The notes under the pieces: model-generated
What the model was told of the DNA's origin: nothing
Database searches by the model: none
What the model saw: the letters and a program-made list of their open reading frames with translations, nothing else
Source of the DNA: Callipepla californica brunnescens
Taxonomy: Eukaryota; Chordata; Aves; Galliformes; Odontophoridae
DNA: 64,000 nucleotides
NCBI GenBank assembly: GCA_023055505.1
Contig: JALIRH010000004.1
Location: forward strand, 34,787,502-34,851,501
Direction: 5' to 3'
Part shown: positions 39,741-50,232 of the stretch, one piece after another
Layout of the letters: the number at the start of each line of letters is the position of its first letter
Position numbering within the stretch: position 1 is the stretch's first letter
Program-made: the position numbers and the translations under genes

Positions 39741-42700
39741 AGACTCTGTCAGTCTCAAACCTTTTTATATTATTCTCATCTAGGATGTTAAGTTTGAAGA
39801 AACATCCTGTTAAGGATGTAATAGTAAACTGTCTTTCCTTTTAAAGAAATAAGATCTTTAAAACATTACTAGTAGTCAAACTCTGTATTCAGTAGTAGTT
39901 CCATATATATGGGAATAATGGTAAGATACAATTTCAACCTGAATCTTCCAGTAAAGGAAGTTTAGAACTTGACTGACATTCTCCAGTTATACATATATAT
40001 ATATATATTTTTTTTTGTTGTGTCCCCTGTTATGCCCAAACATTTATTTACGTGTAATTGCGGTGTAATAAATGCAGTTTGAATTTTTCACTGCTGGATA
40101 TTACTAATACACATAATTCAGACATAGTATTTGGTTTTTGACATCTGTATTTCCTTGAACATTTTCTTGAACTAAGAGTACTTTTTATTAATTTAAAACT
40201 ATGTGCCATAACAGGTATATTGGCTGACAGCTTTTGAATCAGTATCGGAGTTTTCCAACAGGACAGAAATTAAATTTGTATTTAAGACACCAAGCAAATG
40301 ATACAGTATGTTGACTGAAAATTTTCTTTCCTTTCTACAGTGTTTACAAAGCCTATGATGTTACTCAGGGGATGAATATGGTGGATAATGTCAGATCTTT
40401 CTCTGGTGTAAATCACTCTGCCATCTCTAGTGACAAATAAGAGCAAGTTTTGCTAGAACACCATTTATGGATATAACCAGGGAAATACTATGGAAGAGGA
40501 AAAAATACATGCTTTAATGGATTTAAAGTCTTTAAAAGCAAGTCATATAGTCTTTTTTTTTTTGTGTTTAAAATAGTTGAAAAAGATACTAAGCTCTGCT
40601 GACTGCTTACAAGTTCAGGGTGAGCTACAATGCTCAGTAGCAATATTTAAGACTACTTGTAGTAAAATGAACTTGAACTTAAACCCCAGCAAACTAGATC
40701 TGCCTGGGGAATTATGAAAGCCTAATTTAATTCTTTATCTTTGACTCGTCTTAAATTCTAAGAGTTGGACTATGCTTCTGATTGACAGTGATTTATATTC
40801 TGCCAGATGGGTAAAAGCCATCATTTGCCAGGAGAAGCACAGCATGTTTGATCATGAAATACAGAAAAACACTCCAAGGCTGTATGTCAGTGCTTTTGAC
40901 TGAGTAATAGATAGGTCTTTGTGATTTATTCAACCATTTATCTTTCGGTTATCTATGCAGGTACATCGTGTTGGGAAAGGATCATTTCCATTTGAATATT
41001 GCCAAGGAATTCTTTAGATTGACTCTAAGAGGTTATTATTTATTGGCTTGAAATCATAGCTTCAGTGAGGAAACTGTTCATGTTCATGGGACAGCAGAGA
41101 AGCTCCCCTATGTTACATTTGGCTGGTGTTGTTATTACAGTACACAGAGGATGCTGCTTTCTAGGATTGTTAAACCAAGGCACTAAGTCATTCATAAGTA
41201 AAAAGGTCTGAAAATGATACTTTTGGCACTGTCTTTAGAGTGTGTCAGACTTCAGCTGAGAATGAGACTGGAACTCGCTGTTGTCCAATGTATGTTTACA
41301 GCACTGTGAAAAATAGTTTAGATCACAAACTTGGCTCAGATTTGTGCTTCTCTGTAATCTTATCCTACAATTTAAGTTCTTCTGCACTGCGTGTTCAGCA
41401 GCTGCTTTTCTTCATAACTGGATTTTGGCAAAGAAATTGTAACAAGTTATCATACAGTAGAAAACACTTATCAAAAACAAGGAAACAAACAAACCGATCT
41501 CTCCATTTCTGTTTGTGAGTCTATTCTTTGAACCAATGAGACCATTCAGTAACTTAGAAGACAATCTTGGATATAACTGTACACAATTTCTCCTTTGTGG
41601 AGTTTTGTGTGAAAGCATTTGTCATTTCATTTCACGCAATTATACATCTATGAAATGTGAAAATGCGAACAGTCGTTCCATATTTTTTTGGCAGTACAGC
41701 TGATGCACAGAATGCTGTGTTTCTTCAATGTTATTATTAGGAGAAAAAGAAGTGTGAGAAATGAAGAACTTCAGCATTCAGATTTTGTCTGTTGAATTTT
41801 TCAAAGTTTTCCCAGAAAAGCTATTTAATTTAGGAAGATTATAGCAACAGTGAATTTTAAACACATAATTCTGCATTCTTTTCTCTTTTGATCCTTCCCA
41901 GATTCTAAGGAGTCTGCAATATACAGAAAGCTGATAGCACAGATTTTCAGAAAATCCACATGGTGACATGGGGTCTTAAAGGTGACAGTAGAGGCTGGTA
42001 CACTGCCATCCTGAGCAACCAGAAGTCTGCAGTTTGACTGGAACACTGGATTTTTTTTTTTTTCTTCATAATCTCTCACACTGGAACAACTACCATCATA
42101 AACACTCTCCTCTGTATGCTTCAGTCAGGAAAGCAGAGATTTATCACGTAAAACAGTAGCACTTACATACATAAAAATACTTGGATGTGATGAAGCATCC
42201 AAGAGATGTTCTTGTCCTCTTATTTATCATACTTTTTTATCATGATTATTTTTATTGTACTGAATGTCTGAATAAACTTCTCTTCCCTGTGCAGTAGGGC
42301 TTCAACTGTGGTAGGGCATGTCTTTAACCTTTAATGTCTTGGTCTCCACCTGAATTTGGCTTTCCAGGTTGTGTGGAGAAATTAGAATTGATACAGGTCT
42401 AGTTTGAACTTGTTTGCTGGCTGATTCAGTGGGGAATCTGAATGACACAAAATATCTTTTTGTCAGGAAAAAGTGCTACAATTAAAAAAGAGATTGTTCA
42501 GAAGTACAAGGAAGTGTCTGGGAGAGATGGCAGCTAGTTTGTTTGGATTTGAAACTTGACTCATTATTTTTTGTGATTCTAGTGAACTTTGTTGCCATGC
42601 AGAGCTGATTGAAGAAAGCAGTGATATCTCCTGCTAACAGTTTTTCTAGTTTAATATGCATTCATCTTTGCTTTATTCCGAGGAACGTGTAATGAAAATC

Positions 42701-45700
42701 ATCAAACTAGTTACAAGATGTCTGTGACAAGAAATTTCAATTACTGTCTTAGAGTGTCAGCTTACTGCGTCAGAATAACCACTGTGTGGCAGATTCATTT
42801 TAATTGGCTTTCTTATCTTTACTTAACCTTTATCAATGTAATAAAAGGAGAAGGGAAAAGAAGAACTAACCTTTCTTTCTTAAAGACTACACAAGAGAGT
42901 AAAGCAGAGGATGGAAGTACAAGAAGCATGCATCAACTTATGAAACACCACTGTAAGAGAGTTCATCCATGGAGACAGGCTGATGTTTACTTACTGTCCT
43001 GGTCAAAACAGTTTCCATATGATCATCTGATTGGATACTGCTGCTTGACACTGAATTATTCATTAGGTGAAAAGAACCAGCTGGTCTTTTGTCACAAGCA
43101 GGATTTTGATTGAGCTGATAAGATAAGCTCAGCCAATCATTCCTCATACCCATCCAGGAATGTGTTTAGGTTGCTCTTTCTACAGCAGTAAGGTTTGGTG
43201 TCTGCCCTGTTGATCTGTCCTTAAACTTTTCATCTTCTCTGATCCAGAAATATATTTACTGAGGTAAAGGGAAGTGTTTTGTTTTCTTCATTGATGTCAG
43301 TGAAGTTATTTCCAGACTTGCTATCTACTCATCTTGATTCTGTACAACTGTGCGTCACTGCAAAAGTATAATTTCAGTCAAGCATCTTTTGAGCAATGAC
43401 ACATTCTGAGCTCTGCAGTACTCAAGATCAATGCTACACTCAATATACAGAGATAGGCTTTATTGGTGGATGCTAGAAAATGGAGTGAGTCAAGGAGGAA
43501 GTCTTTGAAAAATCAGTAAATAATTGTTTGGGAATATTTTTCCCTTAGAAATAAAAAGTGATAAATTTCTCTAAGAAGTCAATTATAATTATTGCACCAA
43601 AAGGATGCCCTAATCACCTCTAGTACATCCCATGTCTACAAAATGCAATTTGGATTTTAGCTGCTGATTCTTGCCATCTGTACTGTGGGCAGGGCAAGAT
43701 CAGCCTACTGTTGTATTTCAAGATGACTGAAAGGTGCAAAGAAAACAGTATAAAGGATGAAAAATCAGCCTGGAACTTTGAATGGGATTGTGGGTCTGAG
43801 TCACAATTTCTGCTTGAGGGTGGCCTTTTTTGTTAGTCAAAGTATGTGACATAAATATTCATGAACAATCCTGGTGAAAAATGCCACACAAATTTTCAGC
43901 TGTGTTTATTGATTCTTCATCTGATTCCTTATAGACACTACACATATATCGTTAACTCCTAGGTTCTTTATTTATTGTGAGAAAGTGAATATATGTTTCA
44001 GGGCATAATAATAAAAATATATGTTTTATTATTCTTGTGCATCTGTGCTTCCCTCACAGTTACCATTTATTAAAGCCTTAGAGAAATTCAGTGGAGTTTT
44101 TTAAAAAGCATTTTAATTTTAAGGACTTGAAAAATTACTACTTTATTAACAAAGGCTCTGGTTGATAAGACTACTTAATGTTTTATGGAAACTTCCTGAG
44201 ACTTTTTCTTAATTGCTTTGAATTTCTAATTTTCCAGTGAGACAAGCAATTTAACAGTTTTTCAGTCCTAAAGGAGGGGGTGGAGGGGGGCAGGGGAGTG
44301 TTCTTTTCTTTGATGAAAATACCAACCATCTTTTCCAAGTATTGTGTGCATCTAACTGTGCTGTGCTTCCTTGATTTCTCACTTGGTTTCTGTTGTAAAG
44401 TTGTTTTTTTTTGCTTATGTTGCCAGAATGCTACTGTATCTTAAAACATTTTATTATCAACCAAGTGGCTGTTTGTACTGGATGAATTCCAGTTTCTTCA
44501 TCAGTAGTGGATTGTGCCTCATTCAGGATTGTGTCTGGGTGTAATCAGTACTGCAAGCTGATCTTTCCTTAATGTTAAGTCCCCAGAATAACAGAATAAG
44601 TTTTTGAGCTTCTATGAGTTGCAAGATCTGCATTCTTCGTTTAGGTAGCTTCTGTGTTTCATTTTACCTGGAATTTATCCGTGTTTTTGTATTAGAATTT
44701 CATAGTTTCCTGTGTTTGAGCTAACTAAAGTTGCTAAAAGCATATAAAATGTTTCAAGGATTACTCATCGTCAAGCAGAATATGCACTGAGTTTATTTAC
44801 TTTTTATTATTATATGCACTGCTTACAGGTATGGCATGCTCAACTGATTTTTTTTCCAGTTTTCTGAAGTTCTGGAGAATTTAAACTCTTTGAGGGCTTG
44901 GAGCCGCTCCTTGCTTCCTTCAAATTGTTCACTTTAGCCTCAGGCAGCATGCAGGTTTCAGAGTTGTGTCTGAATGGACAATGTGATGTCTTCAAATTTG
45001 AGTATCCCAGTCCTTTGCTATCAGTTTTGTTAAACAAACTTGACCTCAAGACTTCCACTGCCTGTGTACTTTGTCAAATGCAATTTCAGAGTCCTTTCAA
45101 TGAGTTGCAAGACAGTGCTGTAATATCACTAAAGCTGGGTATGGAAGCATTCACCAACCACGCCTCAGAGTTACATAGATGCTGAAATTTTTCCTTTTTC
45201 ATACCCAAAACTTGTAACTTTGTAATTGGTATATATTTCTACTTCTGCAATGTATAACTCTACACAGCTTAGTTATAGTTAAAGAAAATCCAAAGCACCT
45301 ATTTCTGGTTGGCTGTCCCATGGTTAAATCTCAAGTCCAACCAGGTAGTATAGTTTTAGCAAAAACAAAAGGAGGAGATGAAAGAGCAGAGAAAAATTGC
45401 TTCAGCTTTTATTTTCTGTGAAAATGTCACATTGATTTACAAACTAATATGGCATGCTTTACTGAAGTGCAGAAAACAAGCACATAATTGTTTGCATAAT
45501 TAAAGTTAATACAAGGTTGTAGGCTACAGGCCACACAGGAACCACGTACTTTACTTTTCAACATAGTGTAGTTCCTGACCTATTTTTTTTTATTCACAAA
45601 GGCAGATTTGGAATTAAATCCAAAGGAATGACAAATTATGTGTGAAAACATGGTCCTGTGTAAGTATTTACTGGGACATTTGTGGCTGACCAATACAGAA

Positions 45701-46393
45701 AAAAAGGTCCCTGTACTTCTGTCCAAAGCTTTGAAGTACAGTTCTACTCTGAATAACAATGGCACCATCCTGAGATATCTCCTCTGAGAGTGTATTTAAA
45801 TTATTAGTGGGCACAAGGAATTAAGATGTTATTATTCACTTGGTAACAGCAATTGCAAGACAAAGATTTGGAGAGAATAGAAGAAAAGAGTATTGTGTAT
45901 GCATTTTATTGTATTTAGAAAATTACCTTCACTGGGGGATATATGAAGGAATTCCAAGCTGAGATTTGGATGTTAAATCAAAACCATTTCCAATTTGCTT
46001 TGGTGTGTTTCATACATCTTTGAAAAAATAAATAAATTGAATGGACATACTTGTGTCCTGCAAATCAAGTCAGTTTATTCCATAGACTGGGGACTGAAGT
46101 AGAGCATATGAAGAACATAATGGCTGAGCTAAATGAACAGCTTGATTTACAGAGTGGTGGAGATAACAGAGGGACAAAGATCAAGTCACAGAATTAAACT
46201 GAAATAGATAATGTGAATGTGCAGCTTTGATGGAATCTGAAGAAAATTAGTTTGAATCTATTTTAACACATTTGGCTTAGAACATTCTCCCAATTTCCCT
46301 CAGTTGCCTGTGATCCTTCATAAGGTGACTGAGCAGTAACTGTGGAATAGCAACTGTATTATTCAGATGAAGGTGAGACTCTAGCAAGTCTTA
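39741..46393. other. AT-rich unique sequence, no gene seen
   Basis: Contains an (AT)8-T9 tract at 39993-40016 and a T13 run near 42050. The longest plus-strand open frame of the window outside repeats lies here (42718-43113, 131 codons), without a recognisable domain, good splice borders or an obvious promoter. A 95-codon plus frame at 44898-45185 overlaps an antisense frame and is likewise unassigned. Confidence 0.5.
39993..40016. repeat. (AT)8 followed by poly-T
   Basis: An alternating AT run of about 16 bases passes directly into T9. It is a short microsatellite. Confidence 0.85.
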
Positions 46394-46432
46394 GAAAGAA
46401 AAAAAAAAAAAAAGAAAGAAAGAAACAAAACT
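46394..46432 (+). repeat. A-rich (GAAA)n tract
   Basis: GAAAG, then A15, then four GAAA units, ending in CAAAA. It is simple sequence lying about 100 bases before the GC-rich block at 46530. Confidence 0.85.
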
Positions 46433-46529
46433 ACCATAAAACTTTCAGGCTGGAACTGTCTTTATGGACCACTAGGAAGAGGCTATAGCAGTAAGAACTT
46501 TCTTTCCTCCTGTGATTCAGCTTCAGCAC

Positions 46530-46885
46530 AAAGCATCAGGCAGCAGCATTGGGGATGGTAGCAAGGGTCAGCCCAGAGCTGAGATCATTGGGGAAGTTAC
46601 TGGTCCAGGGTCAAGCTGGGAATGCAAATTGAGATCAGGTCCTGTGTGGGAAATAGCAGGTAGAGACAATCCTATCCTGACCAGGTAGGACCATGAAGAT
46701 GGGACCGGGCCAGGATGAGGTTGAACCTGACTAGGCAGTACTTAAGGCCAGGCAGGGCGGCAGGACTGTGGGGAGATGAAACCTGTAATTGTTAGGCTCC
46801 TTGGATCAGGGACTGACAGCCCTGGGACTGATATGGGGTCTCAGTCCTGGGCAGGGTCAGGAAGCCCAGGATCAGTTAGGACCAC
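46530..46885. repeat. GC-rich block with recurring CAGG/GGTCAG words
   Basis: About 350 bases far richer in G+C than the flanks. It is composed of recurring words: GGTCAGC, GGTCAAGC, CAGGTCC, CCAGGTAGGACC, CAGGATGAGG, CAGGCAGGGCGG, GGGACTGACAG, GGGACTGATA, GGGCAGGGTCAGG and CCAGGATCAG. Few CpG dinucleotides are present, so it is not a CpG island. It may be a degenerate minisatellite or an old interspersed repeat. No clean period is visible by eye and no open frame is convincing. Confidence 0.4.
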
Positions 46886-47224
46886 TGTGTGCTAAACCAT
46901 CATATGGAACTATTGTTTGTTCCTTTCTACGACAAAGCTCTACACACTGCTGGAATTAGTGTTTCTTGTTTTGAATTTATCAGTTAAATTCAGTCATAAT
47001 GTGTGTCTGCCAAGTTCTGACCACGTCAGGAAACTTATCCCTGGCAAGATGTTGGAAACATTAAACGTGACTGGAGTTATGGTCTGGCAGGGTAGCCGTG
47101 ACCTTGTGATTTAGTTATGTGACACGTTTACGCCATTAATTTGTCTTTAACTTCCTTGCATTTAACATGAATGTCTAGATGGGCTGTTTGCTTTGTGATG
47201 CTTTGGCTCCCACTGTGATTCTGT

Positions 47225-47330
47225 CATTGGAGAAATGAAGTGATTAATGACATTTAAATTAATTTGACTAATCAATTAATTAAATCAATCAATTTAATTT
47301 AATTACAATGATTGGTGAAAGTAATTCCAG
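47225..47330. promoter_or_regulatory. TAAT-rich candidate regulatory block
   Basis: Multiple ATTA/TAAT homeodomain cores are packed in about 60 bases (from GATTAATGAC at 47242 to TTTAATTTAATTAC at 47293), with AATCAATCAAT steps between them. ATTGG (CCAAT-like) words occur on both sides (47226 and 47311). The flanks from 47330 to 47640 are high-complexity unique DNA. This fits a homeodomain/LHX/POU-bound enhancer, but AT-rich sequence produces such cores by chance, so the call is tentative. Confidence 0.25.
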
Positions 47331-48010
47331 TAACTCAGATCCCTGTCCACCTTAACTCCTTGGTGCTGGAGCATTTTGTGGTGACTGTCTGATGGGCACC
47401 AAGAGGAAGTTTTTTGAGGCATAGATCCCCTGCATTAATTGCCAGAGGGCTGTGGAGGACTCAAGAGCTCCAAAGTGCCTCTCGTGTAGTTTCTGTTTCC
47501 TCTACCAGGAATTGGCTAAACAGGCTGTTTTACTTCTTTGAAATACTGACGATTGTCTCCACCAGGTCACTAGTGTCTCCTGCTGTACTGACATCCTGGT
47601 AATATCCCCAGGATGTGTCCAGAGCAGACTGCATTTGTTAACAAGTTTCAGTTTAGACTTCTGTGACTCGTCCTTTTTGCATCATCTCATGACTAAGGAT
47701 ATTTAATAAATCTGTGCAATTCACAGCACAAATCTAAGGAAAACTAAGATAGAGTGACTTAAAAACCCAAGCGATTGACTGATGTCAGCTAAGAACATTA
47801 CAAAATCTATAGTTTTTTAGATTCATTTTATTTGTAAGGTGAATTGAAAGCATTTGGGGAATGCGTAATGCCAGCACTATAGAAATTTTCTTAGAAGTTG
47901 TTTTCCTGGTGCTTCTGTTGACAGACAGGTGAGGAATCTTCATAACAAGGTTTCTTAAAGTGAAAGGCTCTGAGTATGTACTGAAGATATTAAAAGACAG
48001 TGGTAATCGA

Positions 48011-48024
48011 TTTTTTTTTTTTTT
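48011..48024 (+). repeat. Poly-T tract, 14 bases
   Basis: Uninterrupted T14, about 145 bases before the CR1 copy at 48169. It is simple sequence and not part of that element. Confidence 0.9.
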
Positions 48025-48168
48025 CCTCACTGAATTTTTTTTGAATTTGTGAAGAATAGAAGACATTTGGTCAAAGAATATGTATAATCCTAATTACTGT
48101 TACTTGCATGTAACGTTTGGCCTTTTAAGCATTTTGCGCCTATACTAAATTATTGTCTCAACAGTTAA

Positions 48169-48822
48169 TCACAGAATCACAAGGGCTGGAAAGGACCCCT
48201 AAAGGTCATCTAGTCCAATCCCCCTGCTGAAACGGGTACCCTAGAGTAGATTGCACAGGAACGTGTACAGGCAGGTTTTAAATATCTCAAGAGAAGGAGA
48301 CTCTACTCCGGGTAACTTGTTCCGGTGTTCTGTCACCCTCAAAGTAAATTAGTTTTTCTTATGTTTGTATGGAGATTACTATGTTCCTGTTTGTGCCTAT
48401 TATAACTTTTTCTTTTCCTGGTCACTGATGAAAAGAGCCTGGCACCCTCCACCCTACTCCTGCTCATTAGATATAAGTATTGATAAGATCTCTCAGTCTT
48501 CTCCAGACAGAACAGCCCCAGGTCTCTCAACCACTTCTCGTAAAGGAGATGTTCCAGGCCCCTGATCTTCTTTACAGCTCTCCACTGGACTATCTCTAGA
48601 AGATCTCTTTCTTGAACTGAGCAGCCTAAAACTGGGGAAGGTACTCCAGATGTGGCCTCACCAGGGCAGAGTAGATGGGGAGTATAGCCTCCCTTGACCC
48701 ACTGGCCACATTCCTTTTTATGCATTCCAGGATACCATTGGCCTTCTTGACCACAAAAGAGCACTGCTGGCTCATGGTCAACCTTTTGTCCACCAGGGAT
48801 AGCGTATCCTCTGTAGGGCTGA
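48169..48822 (-). mobile_element. CR1 LINE 3' part, about 650 bases
   Basis: On the minus strand this is the C-terminal end of CR1 ORF2 plus the 3' UTR. The minus-strand frame 48339-48764 encodes typical CR1 segments: [18 protein letters not shown], then RAVKKIRGLEHLLYEKWLRD, then LGLFCLEKTER. Past that point it runs on into UTR-derived residues. The 3' terminus on the plus strand begins CACAGAATCACAAGGGCTGG, then GGTCATCTAGTCCAATCC, a standard CR1 3' end. It keeps more 3' UTR than the 39476 copy, lacks its internal deletions, and differs clearly in sequence, suggesting another subfamily. The 5' edge is near 48822. It is truncated and inactive. Confidence 0.94.
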
Positions 48823-49291
48823 TTTCTTAGTTTGTAAGGAGAAACACCATAACATTTCCACTAAGAGTTTCAGTAGAAGTTAAGGCATTGAAAGGAGTTG
48901 TATGATGTCTCCGTGGAGACCTTTGGAGCAATTAGAGAAAGGAGAGGACTGGGAGATGTATTTACAGATAAAAGACAGTAAGAAGGCCTAAGGCTTTGAT
49001 TGTAGGATTAATTACTTGGATATTGATTTAGGTAACAAGTATGCAGAAGCTAAGGAAGATGTGTTTGAGAAACTACTTCTAAGGGTTGTTGCCTTAAAGA
49101 AGTACATCAAAAGCTGTGTATTCTGAGTCAATTTGGGGGGGCTAAATTTATGAAAAAAATGACAAGATACTGTCCAGTACTTCCCCAGAGTCTGTTTCTC
49201 ATGGATCTGAACAGAACTTCCTTCATTGTGAACCTGATCTGTCATTTTTGCTTGCATCTGGAGTTCTGTATTCTTGTACTCTTGAGTAGTA

Positions 49292-49339
49292 GCTTGAAAT
49301 AAATTGAACTATTGAAACTCAGTTGAAAGAAACAGAATT
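49292..49339 (+). repeat. 48-bp direct repeat, copy 1
   Basis: Identical over 48 bases to 50185-50232, starting GCTTGAAATAAATTG and ending GAAACAGAATT. The flanks are unrelated on both sides. It is not recognised as part of CR1 or any other repeat here. Confidence 0.95.
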
Positions 49340-49885
49340 TAATTCTCAGTTTTTACTCCTACTCTGTCCAAATTCATTTTTGTTCGTGTATGAGTAAGAG
49401 GAGAACAAATCCCTAGAATTTTGTCAGCGTTACTTAACATACATACTTAACCTTCATGTTTGTACTTTCTGTTAAGCAAAAAGAGAAAAAAGAAACAGAG
49501 GATGCTTTATATATTTTTTTTATTAAGTCCTTGAAATTGAACAAAAAAAACCAAAACAACACAGCTAAGACAGGTGGGAAGAAGTGAGATAATGGGCTTA
49601 TTCTGTGTTGTTTGAAGCAACAGTACAGGGGAGCACACTGATAGCTGCAGAAGTGATAACTTTCAAGTGCCAAACCAATTTACTCTGGGACAAGAGAGGA
49701 GGTAAATGCTTGTTGAGATAGCCATGATGAAGGCTTTGGAAGTGAGTAATGAATCCCCTTTCAGTGATTAAAGTAAAGACTGCAAGGAGGGTTTTGGATA
49801 CAGCTATCTTATTTGAAACAGAGAAAAGAATTGGTAGCTAATATTACCAGTAGAGCTTTCTCATCACAAAAATAAACCAAACTCA

Positions 49886-49932
49886 CAACGTATATATATA
49901 TATATACGTTGGGTATATAAACAATACCCAAC
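49886..49932. repeat. Overlapping palindrome and hairpin
   Basis: Positions 49886-49911 form a perfect 26-base palindrome: CAACG, then (TA)8, then CGTTG. The following GTTGGGTAT (49908-49916) is perfectly complementary to ATACCCAAC (49924-49932) across a 7-base loop. The two structures share GTTG, so they are mutually exclusive. The TA core explains the first but not the second. Confidence 0.93.
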
Positions 49933-50184
49933 AACATATACTCAAAGCAGCTTTTATGTACAATGTGTGATTCCAGGTGAGAGTGTTAGCACTCTTTATC
50001 TTAAGAGCTTGCATGATACTGGCATTCTTGTTGATCTACTCTTAGTATTACTGAACTTTGTCTTGTGAAAACCTGTGTTCTGCATGTGTGCTGGATGGCT
50101 GTTGCATCTTTTTCCATAAGTTAAATTCTTTTCCTGTTGGAGTGAAGTTTATCATTTACCAAGAAGTCCAATTCATTTGTCTTT

Positions 50185-50232
50185 GCTTGAAATAAATTGA
50201 ACTATTGAAACTCAGTTGAAAGAAACAGAATT
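50185..50232 (+). repeat. 48-bp direct repeat, copy 2
   Basis: An exact copy of 49292-49339, lying 845 bases downstream in the same orientation. Perfect identity in otherwise neutral-looking DNA suggests a recent duplication, gene conversion, or an assembly or duplication artefact. Confidence 0.95.

Noticed and set aside
42718..43113. 131-codon plus-strand open frame
   Set aside because: Longest frame outside repeats, but no domain, no promoter or splice context and no codon pattern. A frame of this size is expected by chance in 64 kb read in six frames.
48339..48764. 141-codon minus-strand frame as an independent gene
   Set aside because: It is the decayed C-terminal end of CR1 ORF2 running on into CR1 UTR-derived sequence, not a host gene.
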